The position numbers and the translations under genes were made by a program. From an uncultured Clostridia bacterium (GTDB lineage Bacteria; Bacillota; Clostridia; Christensenellales; Borkfalkiaceae): a stretch of DNA of 64,000 nt. Numbering within the stretch: the first letter of the stretch is position 1; every line of letters begins with the position of its first letter. Where the stretch lies: NCBI GenBank assembly GCA_904419075.1, contig CAJFQM010000001.1:179235-243234 (forward strand). Direction: 5' to 3'. The notes beneath the pieces were generated by a model, which made no database searches, was not told the origin of the DNA, and worked only from the letters and a program-made list of their open reading frames with translations. Positions 39,526 through 48,525 of this stretch are shown here, piece after piece.

Positions 39526-41919
39526 TCACTTGATTTTTACGATGGTGACGCCCGTTTCTCCTTCCCCGTATTTTCCGAGCCGGAATTCCGCGACGTTTCT
39601 GTGTTTTTTCAGAAAGTCGTGGATTCCCGCGCGGAGCTTTCCCGTTCCCACGCCGTGGACGATGCGCACTTCTTCAAGGTTGGCGCATACCGCCGAATCG
39701 ATAAAGGCCTCCACGTCGGGCAGCGCCTCCTGTACGGTCATGCCGATGACGTTGAGTTCGAGCGTCGGCAAGGGCTTGGGCGCAAGATTTTTGGAGACCT
39801 GAACGTTCTCCGTTTTCTTTTTCGTCCCTTTCTTTTTATCATTCTGTGTATTCCGAGCGGAAATTAAAACGGATAAATCGGAAATTTTGCTTCGGATACG
39901 GATATTTCCGCAAAGAATCTCCGCTTCGTTTTTCTGCGGGCGAACACTTTGCACGACTCCTTCCTGATTGATATTCCCGACAAATACCTTATCGCCGGCT
40001 TTCAGCTTATCCGCTTGTGCGGCAACATACTGAGGCCGCGCAAATTCTTCCCTTTCGTTATCGTAGGCTTTATCGCTCAGGCGGTTTTTCAAAGTCCTCG
40101 CCTTGATGAGGTCGGCTTCGGAAATGTTTTCTTTGGCAAAAATTTCTTCGATTTCTCCGAGAAGCTCTTCCGCCTCGGCCGTCCGTTCGTTGATAATTCG
40201 TCTGGATTCCGCTTTTGCGGAGGTGAACAGCTTTTCTTTTTCCTTTTGAAGTCTGTTTCTTTCCTCGTCTAAAAGTCGGATCTTTTCCTGCCACTCCGCT
40301 TTCAGGCGATTGGTTTCCTTTAAGGCTTCTTCCGCCGCGATTCGGCTGTCTTCCGCGCTTCGGACGATATTTTCAAACGTCTGCGCGCCTTCGGAAAGAT
40401 TTCCCAGCGCGTCCGCCAAAATTTCTTCTTTGAGTCCCAACCTTCGGGAAATGGCCAGCGCGTTGCTGGACCCCGGGAGTCCGATTTTTATGACGTACAG
40501 CGGACGGAGAGTGTCCGAATCGAATTCCATGCACGCGTTTTCGATTCCCTCCGTGGAAAAGGCAAATTCCTTCAAAGCCGAATAATGCGTCGTCACCACG
40601 CCCGTACAACCCGTTTTCAAAAGGTAGGAAACCACCGCTTTTGCGAGAGCCTGTCCCTCGTCGGGATCGGTTCCCCCGCCCAGCTCGTCGATTAAAACGA
40701 GACTTTTTGCATCGGCGGAATCGACGATTTCCACGATATTCGTGACATGCGAAGAGAATGTGGAAAGACTTTCTTCTATGCTCTGTGCGTCTCCGACGTC
40801 GCAATAAATTTCGTCAAAGACGGATACTTCCGCGCGCCGTGCGGGAACGAACATTCCGCACATCGCCATCAGGCAGAACAGCCCCACCATTTTCAAAGTG
40901 ACCGTCTTTCCGCCCGTATTCGGGCCGCTGATGAGCAGAAAACGATAGTCTCTGCCGAGAGACAGATTCACGGGCACCACTTTCTTTCGGTCGATTAAGG
41001 GATGCCGCCCCTGCTCGAAAGAAACGATTCCCGAAGCATTGACGGACGGTTTTACGCACGCGAGCTTATAAGCGTACTCCGCACGGGCATAGCAACAGTC
41101 GATCTCTTCCAGAACTTCTATGTCGCGGACGAGCTCTTTCGCCATAAATCCCACGCGGCGGGAGAGTTCGCCCAGAATCCGTTCCACCTCCTCTTTCTCG
41201 TCTATGGCAAGGGAACGGAGCTCGTTATTCATTTCGAGAACCTGCTCGGGCTCGATGAAGAAAGTGGCTCCGCTTTGGGAGCGATCGTGAATGAAACCCT
41301 TTACGTTGCGTTTATATTCGGCGCGGACGGGAAGAACATAGCGGTTGTCGCGCATCGTAATAATGCCGTCCTGCAAGTACTTTCCTTCCTCCCCCGTTAA
41401 ATATTCCGCCAATCGGGAGCGGATTCTTTCGTTCAGAAGCCGGATTTCCCGACGAATGGAATACAACTTGTCGCTGGCGTAATCGCTCACTTCCGAATCG
41501 TTGAGAATTTTGGTGCCGATGTCGTCTTCGAGCGCCGCATCGAAATACAGATTATCGGAAAGCCGCCGAATCAGGCGGATTTCCTCGTCCGAAACGCCCG
41601 ATATTCCCGAATGCGCGATCCGAGCCGCTCGGAGCAGGTTTGCCACGCTCAACAGCTCGCCGCAGGAAAGAGCCGAACCTTTTTCGGCCCTTTCGATTTC
41701 ATCCGAAAAGGGAGGAAAATATTCCACTTTCCCGACCCCGTAGGTAAACAGGAGCTTTACGCATTCCTCCGTCAAATCGAGGCCCTTTTTTACCTCGGAG
41801 AGGTCGGACGACGGCTGCAACGCACGCATTTTTTCTTTGCTCCCATCCAAAACGGCATACTCCGCCGCAATCGATAAAATTTTATTCAGTTCCGTCTTTT
41901 CTATGGCTTTTTCGTTCAT
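39526..41919 (-). CDS. mutS2: MutS2 (ribosome-associated ATPase/endonuclease)
   Basis: MutS homologue without mismatch-recognition domains; it limits recombination and acts in ribosome collision rescue. The core and clamp helices are followed by the ATPase with Walker A 'SGPNTGGKTVT', Walker B 'LVLIDELGGGTDP', then a long coiled coil (about residues 510-640) and the C-terminal Smr nuclease domain with 'LELNVIGM' and 'HGVGTGKLR'. ATG 41919 gives 797 residues; GAGGTT lies 12 bases before it. Confidence 0.95.
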   Translation of the reverse strand: MNEKAIEKTELNKILSIAAEYAVLDGSKEKMRALQPSSDLSEVKKGLDLTEECVKLLFTYGVGKVEYFPPFSDEIERAEKGSALSCGELLSVANLLRAARIAHSGISGVSDEEIRLIRRLSDNLYFDAALEDDIGTKILNDSEVSDYASDKLYSIRREIRLLNERIRSRLAEYLTGEEGKYLQDGIITMRDNRYVLPVRAEYKRNVKGFIHDRSQSGATFFIEPEQVLEMNNELRSLAIDEKEEVERILGELSRRVGFMAKELVRDIEVLEEIDCCYARAEYAYKLACVKPSVNASGIVSFEQGRHPLIDRKKVVPVNLSLGRDYRFLLISGPNTGGKTVTLKMVGLFCLMAMCGMFVPARRAEVSVFDEIYCDVGDAQSIEESLSTFSSHVTNIVEIVDSADAKSLVLIDELGGGTDPDEGQALAKAVVSYLLKTGCTGVVTTHYSALKEFAFSTEGIENACMEFDSDTLRPLYVIKIGLPGSSNALAISRRLGLKEEILADALGNLSEGAQTFENIVRSAEDSRIAAEEALKETNRLKAEWQEKIRLLDEERNRLQKEKEKLFTSAKAESRRIINERTAEAEELLGEIEEIFAKENISEADLIKARTLKNRLSDKAYDNEREEFARPQYVAAQADKLKAGDKVFVGNINQEGVVQSVRPQKNEAEILCGNIRIRSKISDLSVLISARNTQNDKKKGTKKKTENVQVSKNLAPKPLPTLELNVIGMTVQEALPDVEAFIDSAVCANLEEVRIVHGVGTGKLRAGIHDFLKKHRNVAEFRLGKYGEGETGVTIVKIK

Positions 41920-41947
41920 GATTCCGTGTAACCTCAAAAGAACAGCC

Positions 41948-44182
41948 TTAAAGCATGCTCTTTTTTCTATGGCCTGCAGTATAGGTTCCGTAGAGAGATT
42001 TCTGTTTTTCTTCGTTATCCGCCGCTTTTACGACTGCAACGATGTCCCCGCCCGTACTGCAATCGATAATTTTTCCCGCGCTCCGCACGCCGCTTCCGAC
42101 GAGCTTTGCACAATTATAGATTTCAAAGCGGCATTCACCCGAAACGGACTTGAAACGACGGACGGGAAATCTTCTGCCCGAATCGTCCGTAAGGTGATAT
42201 ATTTGCTTTTTGTCGCAGGAAGGACAGCTCTTTTGGAAGGGACAATAACATAAATCCATCAGTTTGATGTCCCCGGACGACAGGACAAACGCCTTTGTAC
42301 CGCTCAGAGCTGCCTGTTCCCTTTCGTCGAGTTCCTTGGAAAGAGAATAATATTTTACGCAGTTTTCTTCCAACAATTCTTTCACGGAGATCGCGTTGGT
42401 CAGATTAAAGCCCGTTCCCGCGAACAAAGATACTCCCCGTTCCCTCGCAAAGGCTATGCCGCCGTAATTCTCCGCGTATATCCCCGATGCCCCGGAATCC
42501 GTTATGAGTTCCTCTATCCGTCTGATATCGACGGAATCCGCAAACGCGGGATAGTAGATAAATTTTTCAAAATTCCCCTCCGAAAAAGACTTCGGAGGCT
42601 CCGCACCGTAGTCGGTCGGCTTATATACGGCTATGTCAATATTTTCAAGTCCCGAAAAGTCCGACGCGATGACGGCAGTCTTTTCACTTTTTCCGCTCTG
42701 TGCAAAATCGGAAACGGGTTCGCATGTACATTGCCAAATTCCGTCGTAAGCATATTGCGTATTTCTGTTTTCCGCAAAGGCAGAAAAGATTCGTTCGTAA
42801 AAAGCGCGGCGAAAGGCATTCAGGCGGGATTTGGCAAGGAATACGCTGCCCTTTATCTCAATGCGTTCAAAAGTAACTTTCAGCGGCAGAGAATCCGTTT
42901 TCAAAAAACAATTCCGAACGTCCGATTCCGTCAGGGGACGGGATTGCGCGGAAGTCAGGATTTCCTCCGAACGGACGACGATTCCGCCGCTTTCCGCCGT
43001 TGCCCTCTCTCCCTCGCAGAAAGAGAGGTTCAAGGAAATCGGAATTTGTTTTTTCTCCGATAGAAGGCGGTCATTTACCGCCATGTCCGTAGTGATGAAA
43101 ACGCTGTCTCCGTTTAAGAGCCTTTGCGATGAAGACAAATAAAATCCGCGCCCGAAAGCCTTTTCAAAACTGCCACCTCCGACCTCGCGCCCCTTTCGGA
43201 GTATCTTGAAGGCATCGCCTGAAACGGGACGAAATTTCGTTTCGACAAAATATTTTCCGTCGATTACTTTTATCGTCCCGATCTTTTCTCCGAGGTGCCC
43301 TTGGACATCGCGCGAAAGGAAACGGGAATCCTGCCCGAAGGCGAGCCCTTTCGTATAATTCCCGCGGTTATATGTCCGTTTCAAATCGGAAAGAGCTCCC
43401 GACGTATTTTCTCCTTCAAGCAAAAGGCGATAATAGCGCACCGCGGCGGCTACATATTCCGCACGGCGCATTCTGCCTTCGATTTTGAAAGAGACCACGC
43501 CCGCTTCGCAAAATTTTCCAATGTTCTCTGCCACGCATAAGTCTGAAAGAGACAGCGCATAAGACCGTTCTTCAAATCCTTCCCTGTCGTACGAATACAG
43601 TTTACGGCAGGGCTGTTTACAGCGTCCGCGATTGCCGCTGTTGCCGCCTGCAAAAGAGGAAAAATAGCATTGTCCCGAAAAACAGGTGCAAAGCGCTCCC
43701 TGTACGAAAACCTCCGTTTCAATAAATTCCGCAATCTTTTTTATCTCCGAAAGAGGCGTTTCTCTCGCTAAAATTACCCGGGAAAAACCGTATTCTTTTG
43801 CAATGCGGGCTCCCTCCAAATTACAGACGCCCGCCTGCGTACTTAAATGCAGGACGATGTCGGGATATCTTTGATGAACGAATTTTCCGAGAAGTATGTC
43901 TTGCATAATAATCGCATCGACGCCCATATTCCAGACAGACAACAGTGTACGAAGAAAGTCCTCCGTCTCCGTGTTCTTGATTAACGTATTCATGGCGACG
44001 TAAATCCGAACGTCTGAAAAATGTGCCTTTTCCACGATTTTTCGAAGCGATTCTCCGTCAAAATTCTGTGCACCCGCACGGGCCGAAAAGGCGCTGTATC
44101 CGAGATAAACGGCGTTTGCGCCGCTGTTTATGGCGGCTTCGACGCATTCTGCATTTCCCGCGGGAGCTAATATTTCAGACAT
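41948..44182 (-). CDS. U32 family peptidase/tRNA-rRNA hydroxylation-type protein
   Basis: Collagenase-like U32 family; characterised members (TrhP, RlhA) introduce hydroxyl groups into tRNA or 23S rRNA. The barrel shows 'ILAPAGNAECVEAAINSGANAVYLG' (key residues APAG, GANAVYLG), and the Fe-S-type cysteine set is present ('GALCTCFSGQCYFSS', 'GRCKQPCR'). The long C-terminal half (residues ~330-744) fits the larger U32 proteins with DUF3656. GGGAGAG precedes the ATG. It is placed between hprK and mutS2. Confidence 0.88.
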   Translation of the reverse strand: MSEILAPAGNAECVEAAINSGANAVYLGYSAFSARAGAQNFDGESLRKIVEKAHFSDVRIYVAMNTLIKNTETEDFLRTLLSVWNMGVDAIIMQDILLGKFVHQRYPDIVLHLSTQAGVCNLEGARIAKEYGFSRVILARETPLSEIKKIAEFIETEVFVQGALCTCFSGQCYFSSFAGGNSGNRGRCKQPCRKLYSYDREGFEERSYALSLSDLCVAENIGKFCEAGVVSFKIEGRMRRAEYVAAAVRYYRLLLEGENTSGALSDLKRTYNRGNYTKGLAFGQDSRFLSRDVQGHLGEKIGTIKVIDGKYFVETKFRPVSGDAFKILRKGREVGGGSFEKAFGRGFYLSSSQRLLNGDSVFITTDMAVNDRLLSEKKQIPISLNLSFCEGERATAESGGIVVRSEEILTSAQSRPLTESDVRNCFLKTDSLPLKVTFERIEIKGSVFLAKSRLNAFRRAFYERIFSAFAENRNTQYAYDGIWQCTCEPVSDFAQSGKSEKTAVIASDFSGLENIDIAVYKPTDYGAEPPKSFSEGNFEKFIYYPAFADSVDIRRIEELITDSGASGIYAENYGGIAFARERGVSLFAGTGFNLTNAISVKELLEENCVKYYSLSKELDEREQAALSGTKAFVLSSGDIKLMDLCYCPFQKSCPSCDKKQIYHLTDDSGRRFPVRRFKSVSGECRFEIYNCAKLVGSGVRSAGKIIDCSTGGDIVAVVKAADNEEKQKSLYGTYTAGHRKKSML

Positions 44183-44204
44183 GGTACTCTCCCTCGCGTA
44201 AATG

Positions 44205-45125
44205 TCAGCGGCCGATGCTTCGCGTGATCAGTTCCTGCGAAGCGTCGTACCCCATGCTCTTTAAACGGAAGTTACGAGCGGCAACCTCTATGATAATGGC
44301 GAGATTTCTGCCGGGACTGACGGGAATCGTCAGTTTGGGAATCTTAATGCCGAGGTATTCGGCAAAAGCCGAAGTATCCCCCACGCGGTCATATTCTTTC
44401 CCTTGCTGCCAATTTTCCAACTGAATGACGATTTCTATTTTCTTTTCGTTTAAGACGGAGCCGGAGCCGTACATACTTTTGACATTGATGATTCCGACAC
44501 CGCGAAGCTCCATGAAATATCGGATAATATCGGGCGCCGTACCGTAGAGCTCGTTGGCAATATCCTTGATAATGACGCTGTCGTCGGCAATCAGCCTATG
44601 ACCGCGCTTGATGAGTTCCATGGCGGTTTCGCTCTTTCCCACGCCGCTTTTTCCCGTGAGCAGCATTCCCACGCCGAAGACTTCCATTAAAACGCCGTGC
44701 TCCGTTACCGAAGGCGCCAGCATTCGGTTGAGATAGATATATAAATCGCTCATGAGGTCGGTTGTGACCTTATGGCTTCTGAACAGCGGACAGGAAGCCT
44801 TTCTGACCGTCTCCATCAATTCGGGAAGAGCGGGCAAATCGCGGCTTAAAATGATGCAGGGAACCTCCCCGTAATCGAACAGGCGGGAAATTTTCGCCGT
44901 CCTCTCTTCGGGCGTAAACGCGCGGAGATATTCATGCTCCGAAAGCCCCAGCACCATGATACGGCTGGGGTCAAAATAGCTGAAAAAGCCCGCGAGCTGT
45001 AAACCCGGGCGTTCCACGCTCATGCTGGAAAGGGTGACTACACCTCTTCCCGTATAGACGATTTCGAGATTCAAATCGGAAGCCAGCTTATCGAGCATTA
45101 CGCTTTCCGTTACGCGATCGTTCAT
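44205..45125 (-). CDS. hprK: HPr kinase/phosphorylase
   Basis: Phosphorylates HPr at Ser46, the trigger of carbon catabolite control with CcpA in Bacillota. The P-loop 'LLTGKSGVGKSETA' near residue 152, the family signature 'MELRGVGIINVKSMYG' and 'NLAIIIEVAARNFRLK' are intact. At 306 residues it has normal length. It overlaps the HAD gene by ATGA. It links this chromosome to carbon control, relevant to the glycogen genes. Confidence 0.96.
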   Translation of the reverse strand: MNDRVTESVMLDKLASDLNLEIVYTGRGVVTLSSMSVERPGLQLAGFFSYFDPSRIMVLGLSEHEYLRAFTPEERTAKISRLFDYGEVPCIILSRDLPALPELMETVRKASCPLFRSHKVTTDLMSDLYIYLNRMLAPSVTEHGVLMEVFGVGMLLTGKSGVGKSETAMELIKRGHRLIADDSVIIKDIANELYGTAPDIIRYFMELRGVGIINVKSMYGSGSVLNEKKIEIVIQLENWQQGKEYDRVGDTSAFAEYLGIKIPKLTIPVSPGRNLAIIIEVAARNFRLKSMGYDASQELITRSIGR

Positions 45126-45955
45126 TCTTTTTCTCCCGTAAATCCGTATGTTTCAATAATTTTTCCGATAGCGTTTTCGTCGTTGGAATATTCAAATGCC
45201 AGCGCTTTATCCTTCAAGGCCTCGTCGGCGTTCTTTACCGCAATTCCCAGCCCCGCGGCTTCCAGCATGGGCAAATCGTTCAGACTGTCGCCCGCGGCGA
45301 TCGTCCTTTCGACGGGAACGCCGTAATAATTCGCCATAAATCTGACGGCCGTGCCTTTGGAATATTGTCTACTCGTGATTTCGACAAGACTCGCGGCACT
45401 GTATGTGACGTAAAATTTATCGCTGAGCGCTTCGGAGACGATACCGAAAATACGTTTCTTTTCCTCGGGATATACCATGGCGAGTACTTTGCGTACCTTG
45501 AAGCCTTTTTTGAGAACAAAGGAAGAAAGCGGCTCATCCGTAACGACGTTACCTTTGACCTTACACACGTTTTCATACATTTCAAGCGCTTCGTCCTGTC
45601 GATTGACGAAAAATTCGTCCAGAGTATATACGTGCGTATGGAGATTCAGCCCCTCAAAAACGCGGCAGATTTCGGCGGCGTTCTCGGCGGGAATATAACC
45701 GTCCACGAGCAATTTCCCGCTCTCGATGTCCGTGATGACTGAACCCTGATAGGAGGACACCAATCCTTTCAGCCCGAGTTCTTTGGCGCGGGGCAAAATA
45801 GAGCCCGTCATTCTTCCCGTGCAGATACCGAAAGTACCGCCCGCCGCGATATAACCGTCGATCGCGGATTTCGTTTCCGCAGAGATTGTCCCGTCGGTGC
45901 GGAGCAAAGTTCCGTCAAAATCGGAAATTATCAATGGATAATTTATCTTTCGCAT
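45122..45955 (-). CDS. HAD superfamily Cof-type phosphatase
   Basis: HAD hydrolase of the Cof (IIB) subfamily acting on small phosphorylated metabolites. Motif I 'SDFDGTLLRTD', motif II 'ICTGR', the cap domain, motif III Lys and motif IV 'AAGDSLNDLPML' are all present. 277 residues. It sits three bases after uvrC and overlaps hprK, so it belongs to the uvrC-HAD-hprK-U32-mutS2 transcript. The exact substrate is not predictable. Confidence 0.92.
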   Translation of the reverse strand: MRKINYPLIISDFDGTLLRTDGTISAETKSAIDGYIAAGGTFGICTGRMTGSILPRAKELGLKGLVSSYQGSVITDIESGKLLVDGYIPAENAAEICRVFEGLNLHTHVYTLDEFFVNRQDEALEMYENVCKVKGNVVTDEPLSSFVLKKGFKVRKVLAMVYPEEKKRIFGIVSEALSDKFYVTYSAASLVEITSRQYSKGTAVRFMANYYGVPVERTIAAGDSLNDLPMLEAAGLGIAVKNADEALKDKALAFEYSNDENAIGKIIETYGFTGEKE

Positions 45956-45958
45956 AAG

Positions 45959-47770
45959 TTATAATTTTTCCTCGAAATAAAATTTGATGCGTTTTGCAAG
46001 TTCTTCGCCGATTCCTTCCGCTTCGCAAAGTTCTTGAAGGCTTGCATGCATGATCTTGTCTATCGTACCGAACTTCTCCATGAGCGCGAGCTGTTTTTTC
46101 TTGCCTACGCCTTCGATTTCCGACAACACCGAAGCGAGGTTTCTCTTGGAATGGAGATTTCTGAAATAGGTAATGGCAAATCGGTGTGCTTCGTCCCGGA
46201 TTCTTTGGAGCATTTTGAGGACGTAATCCCGATGATCGATCTTTATGCTTTCGTCGGAAAAAGAAGTAAAGACTTCCTCTTCCCGCTTGGCGAGGGAAAT
46301 AAGGTCGATTCCCTCGATATGCATTTCGTCAAAGATTTCCTGCACCGAGGAAAGCTGTCCCTTGCCGCCGTCGATAATGATGAGGTCGGGCTTCGGAAAA
46401 CGGGATTCTTCCTCTGTTCCCAGCTTGGAAAGCCGTCGTCTGAGTACTTCCTGCAAAGACGCAAAGTCGTTGGCACCCTCGACTGTCTTGATTTTGAAAC
46501 GCCGATAGCTCATTCGGTCGGGCTCACCGTCCGAAAATACGACCATGGAACCCACCTTGTCCACTCCGCTGATGTTGGAAATATCGTAACATTCCATGCG
46601 CTTGGGATAGCGGGAAAGCCCTAAAATTTCCTTCATGCGGGCACAGGCGTTTTTGGTCATATCGTCCTTGTGCTTGATTTTATCGATGGATTTGGAAAGG
46701 TATTCCTCGGCATTCTTTTCCGCCATTTCGAGGAGCTTCTTCCGCACGCCCTGTTTGGCAAAGACGACGTCCACTTTCTTTTCAAAGTTTTCCAAAAAGA
46801 AATTTTCGAGAAGCTCTTTTTCGCAGTATTCCGACGTGATAATTTCTTCGGGAATCTCATGAGCGGAGTAATACTGTACGATGAAAGCCGTGAGCGCGTC
46901 CGCGTCTGAAAGAGATGCGTCTTCCAAAGCAAAATTGCTTCCGCCCTGCATGATTCCGCCGCGCGTAATGAGGATATTGACCGCGGAATAGAGATTATTC
47001 GTCTTTAAGGCGATAATATCCGCATTGATACAGCGGTTGAGAGAAGTGATACGCTTCAACTTCAATTTGGAAAGCATAGCCAGCTTTTCCCGATATTCCA
47101 TGGCGAGTTCAAATTCCTCGTTCGCCGCAAACTGCATCATTTTTTCTTTCAGGATTTTTTCCGCTTCCTCGTAGTTGCCGTCGAGAAACGCCAAAGCCTT
47201 TTTTACCCGTTCGCCGTATTCTTCTTGCGTGCACAAATGCGCGCACGGAGCAAGACAACGGTGAAGGTGGTATGCGAGACAGGGCTTTTTCGGTTTTTCG
47301 CCGATCGTCACCGAACACAGACGGACATTATAGACGGACGCCGCCACGTCGAGAATATCTTTACAGCGGATTCCGCCCATAAACGGACCGAAATATTTTC
47401 CGTCCCGCTTTTTGATTTTTCGAGTAATGGAAAAACGAGGAAAATCCTCCTTTGTGTGCGCCTTGATATAGGGATAAGTCTTATCGTCCTTCAAAAGGAT
47501 ATTATATTTCGGCTTGTATTTTTTGATGAGATTGTTTTCGAGCGCCAGGGCGTCTATTTCCGAACCCGTGATGATATAGTAAAAGTCCGCGATATGCTCC
47601 ACCATCGCCGCGACCTTCTCGGGCTTCTCCGAGCCGTGGAAGTATTGCCGCACCCGATTTTTGAGAACGCGCGCCTTTCCGACATAAATCACCACGCCGT
47701 CCTTATCCAGCATAATATATACGCCCGGATTGTCGGGCAGAAGTTTGAGTTTCTCCTGTAATTCGCCCAT
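45959..47770 (-). CDS. uvrC: excinuclease ABC subunit C
   Basis: Dual-incision nuclease of nucleotide excision repair. The GIY-YIG domain ('PGVYIMLDKDGVVIYVGKA'), the Cys cluster ('CLAYHLHRCLAPCAHLC'), a UVR motif, the RNase H-like C-terminal nuclease ('MECYDISNISG', 'IIDGGKGQL') and two terminal HhH motifs are in order. At 603 residues it has normal length. A promoter and a leader hairpin lie upstream. Confidence 0.97.
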   Translation of the reverse strand: MGELQEKLKLLPDNPGVYIMLDKDGVVIYVGKARVLKNRVRQYFHGSEKPEKVAAMVEHIADFYYIITGSEIDALALENNLIKKYKPKYNILLKDDKTYPYIKAHTKEDFPRFSITRKIKKRDGKYFGPFMGGIRCKDILDVAASVYNVRLCSVTIGEKPKKPCLAYHLHRCLAPCAHLCTQEEYGERVKKALAFLDGNYEEAEKILKEKMMQFAANEEFELAMEYREKLAMLSKLKLKRITSLNRCINADIIALKTNNLYSAVNILITRGGIMQGGSNFALEDASLSDADALTAFIVQYYSAHEIPEEIITSEYCEKELLENFFLENFEKKVDVVFAKQGVRKKLLEMAEKNAEEYLSKSIDKIKHKDDMTKNACARMKEILGLSRYPKRMECYDISNISGVDKVGSMVVFSDGEPDRMSYRRFKIKTVEGANDFASLQEVLRRRLSKLGTEEESRFPKPDLIIIDGGKGQLSSVQEIFDEMHIEGIDLISLAKREEEVFTSFSDESIKIDHRDYVLKMLQRIRDEAHRFAITYFRNLHSKRNLASVLSEIEGVGKKKQLALMEKFGTIDKIMHASLQELCEAEGIGEELAKRIKFYFEEKL

Positions 47771-47782
47771 AATGCTCCGAAA

Positions 47783-47850
47783 AGCGGAAGGGCAAACCTA
47801 GCCTTTCCGCTACCTTTATTTATTATATACCAAATTGCGCGATTTTGCAA
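47783..47850 (-). promoter_or_regulatory. uvrC promoter and leader hairpin
   Basis: On the minus strand TTGCAA (47845-47850) and TATAAT (47822-47827) are 17 bp apart. In the leader, AGCGGAAAGGC and GCCCTTCCGCT (about 47783-47811) form an 11-bp stem with one G-T pair, followed by TTTTCGG; it could attenuate transcription or protect the mRNA. Confidence 0.55.
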
Positions 47851-47872
47851 GAGATACGAGGAAAATAATTTG

Positions 47873-48211
47873 CTAACAGCCCAAAAACTCTATTCCTTTG
47901 AGCAAAACGTCGTTGACGGAATCGTTTGTAAGACTGTAAAAGATGACTTTTCCCTGTCGGCAGCATTTAACGATTCCCGCGCTCTTCAAAAATCGGAGCT
48001 GATGAGAAACGGTCGTCTGATTGATATCGAGAATTCTCGAAAGATCGGTGACGCAAAGTTCGCTGATTGCCAAAGCGGATAAGATCTTCACCCGCGTATA
48101 ATCGGCAAAGACGGAAAAAAAGCACACGACGCCTTCGAGGATATCTCCCTGCGGGACGTAATCCTCGATAAGCCCCTGTGTGCGTTTATCGAGAAGCAGC
48201 ATTTCGGACAT
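47873..48211 (-). CDS. ArsR/SmtB family metal-type regulator
   Basis: A 112-residue winged-helix repressor. 'ISELCVTDLSRILDINQTTVSHQLRFLKSAGI' (key residues ELCVTDL, TVSHQL) is the DNA-binding region; C53 is at the alpha-3 metal site position, and further cysteines (C30, C83, C84, C112) could also bind metal. It precedes uvrC and follows the copper ATPase on the same strand, and probably senses a soft metal. GGAGGG precedes the ATG. A palindrome ATATG-ATAA-CATAT upstream may be its operator. Confidence 0.88.
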   Translation of the reverse strand: MSEMLLLDKRTQGLIEDYVPQGDILEGVVCFFSVFADYTRVKILSALAISELCVTDLSRILDINQTTVSHQLRFLKSAGIVKCCRQGKVIFYSLTNDSVNDVLLKGIEFLGC

Positions 48212-48241
48212 ATGTATTCCCTCCTATATGTTTCGTCGGGA

Positions 48242-48255
48242 ATATGATAACATAT
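48242..48255. promoter_or_regulatory. candidate ArsR operator
   Basis: ATATGATAACATAT is an interrupted palindrome (ATATG/CATAT) 31 bases before the arsR start; a related sequence ATATGTTATAATGA overlaps the copA -10 box. Confidence 0.45.
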
Positions 48256-48315
48256 ACAACCGTACTCTGCCTGTCTGTTTTTGTCGTGAAAAAATTTATT
48301 TTGTCACTTTACCGT

Positions 48316-48525
48316 TCAGGAGATTTCTTTGACCTCGTATCCCGCTTCTTTTACCGCCGCGGTCAGTACCGCATCGTCCACCTCCGAGCCGAGCGTCACG
48401 ACGGCCGTCTTCTTTTTGAGATTGACGTCTGCTTTCTCTACACCCGAGACGCCTTCCAACGCCTTCGTCACATGCATTACGCAATGATTGCACATCATTC
48501 CTTCGATTTTCAAAGTCTTTGTCAT
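48316..48525 (-). other. in-frame internal start for a free CopZ-like chaperone
   Basis: Within copA, AAGGAGG (48534-48540) lies eight bases before an in-frame ATG (48523-48525). Initiation there would give a 69-residue protein with the copper-binding M-x-C-x-x-C motif ('MMCNHC'), the size of a CopZ chaperone. Whether it is used is an inference from the ribosome binding site. Confidence 0.45.
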
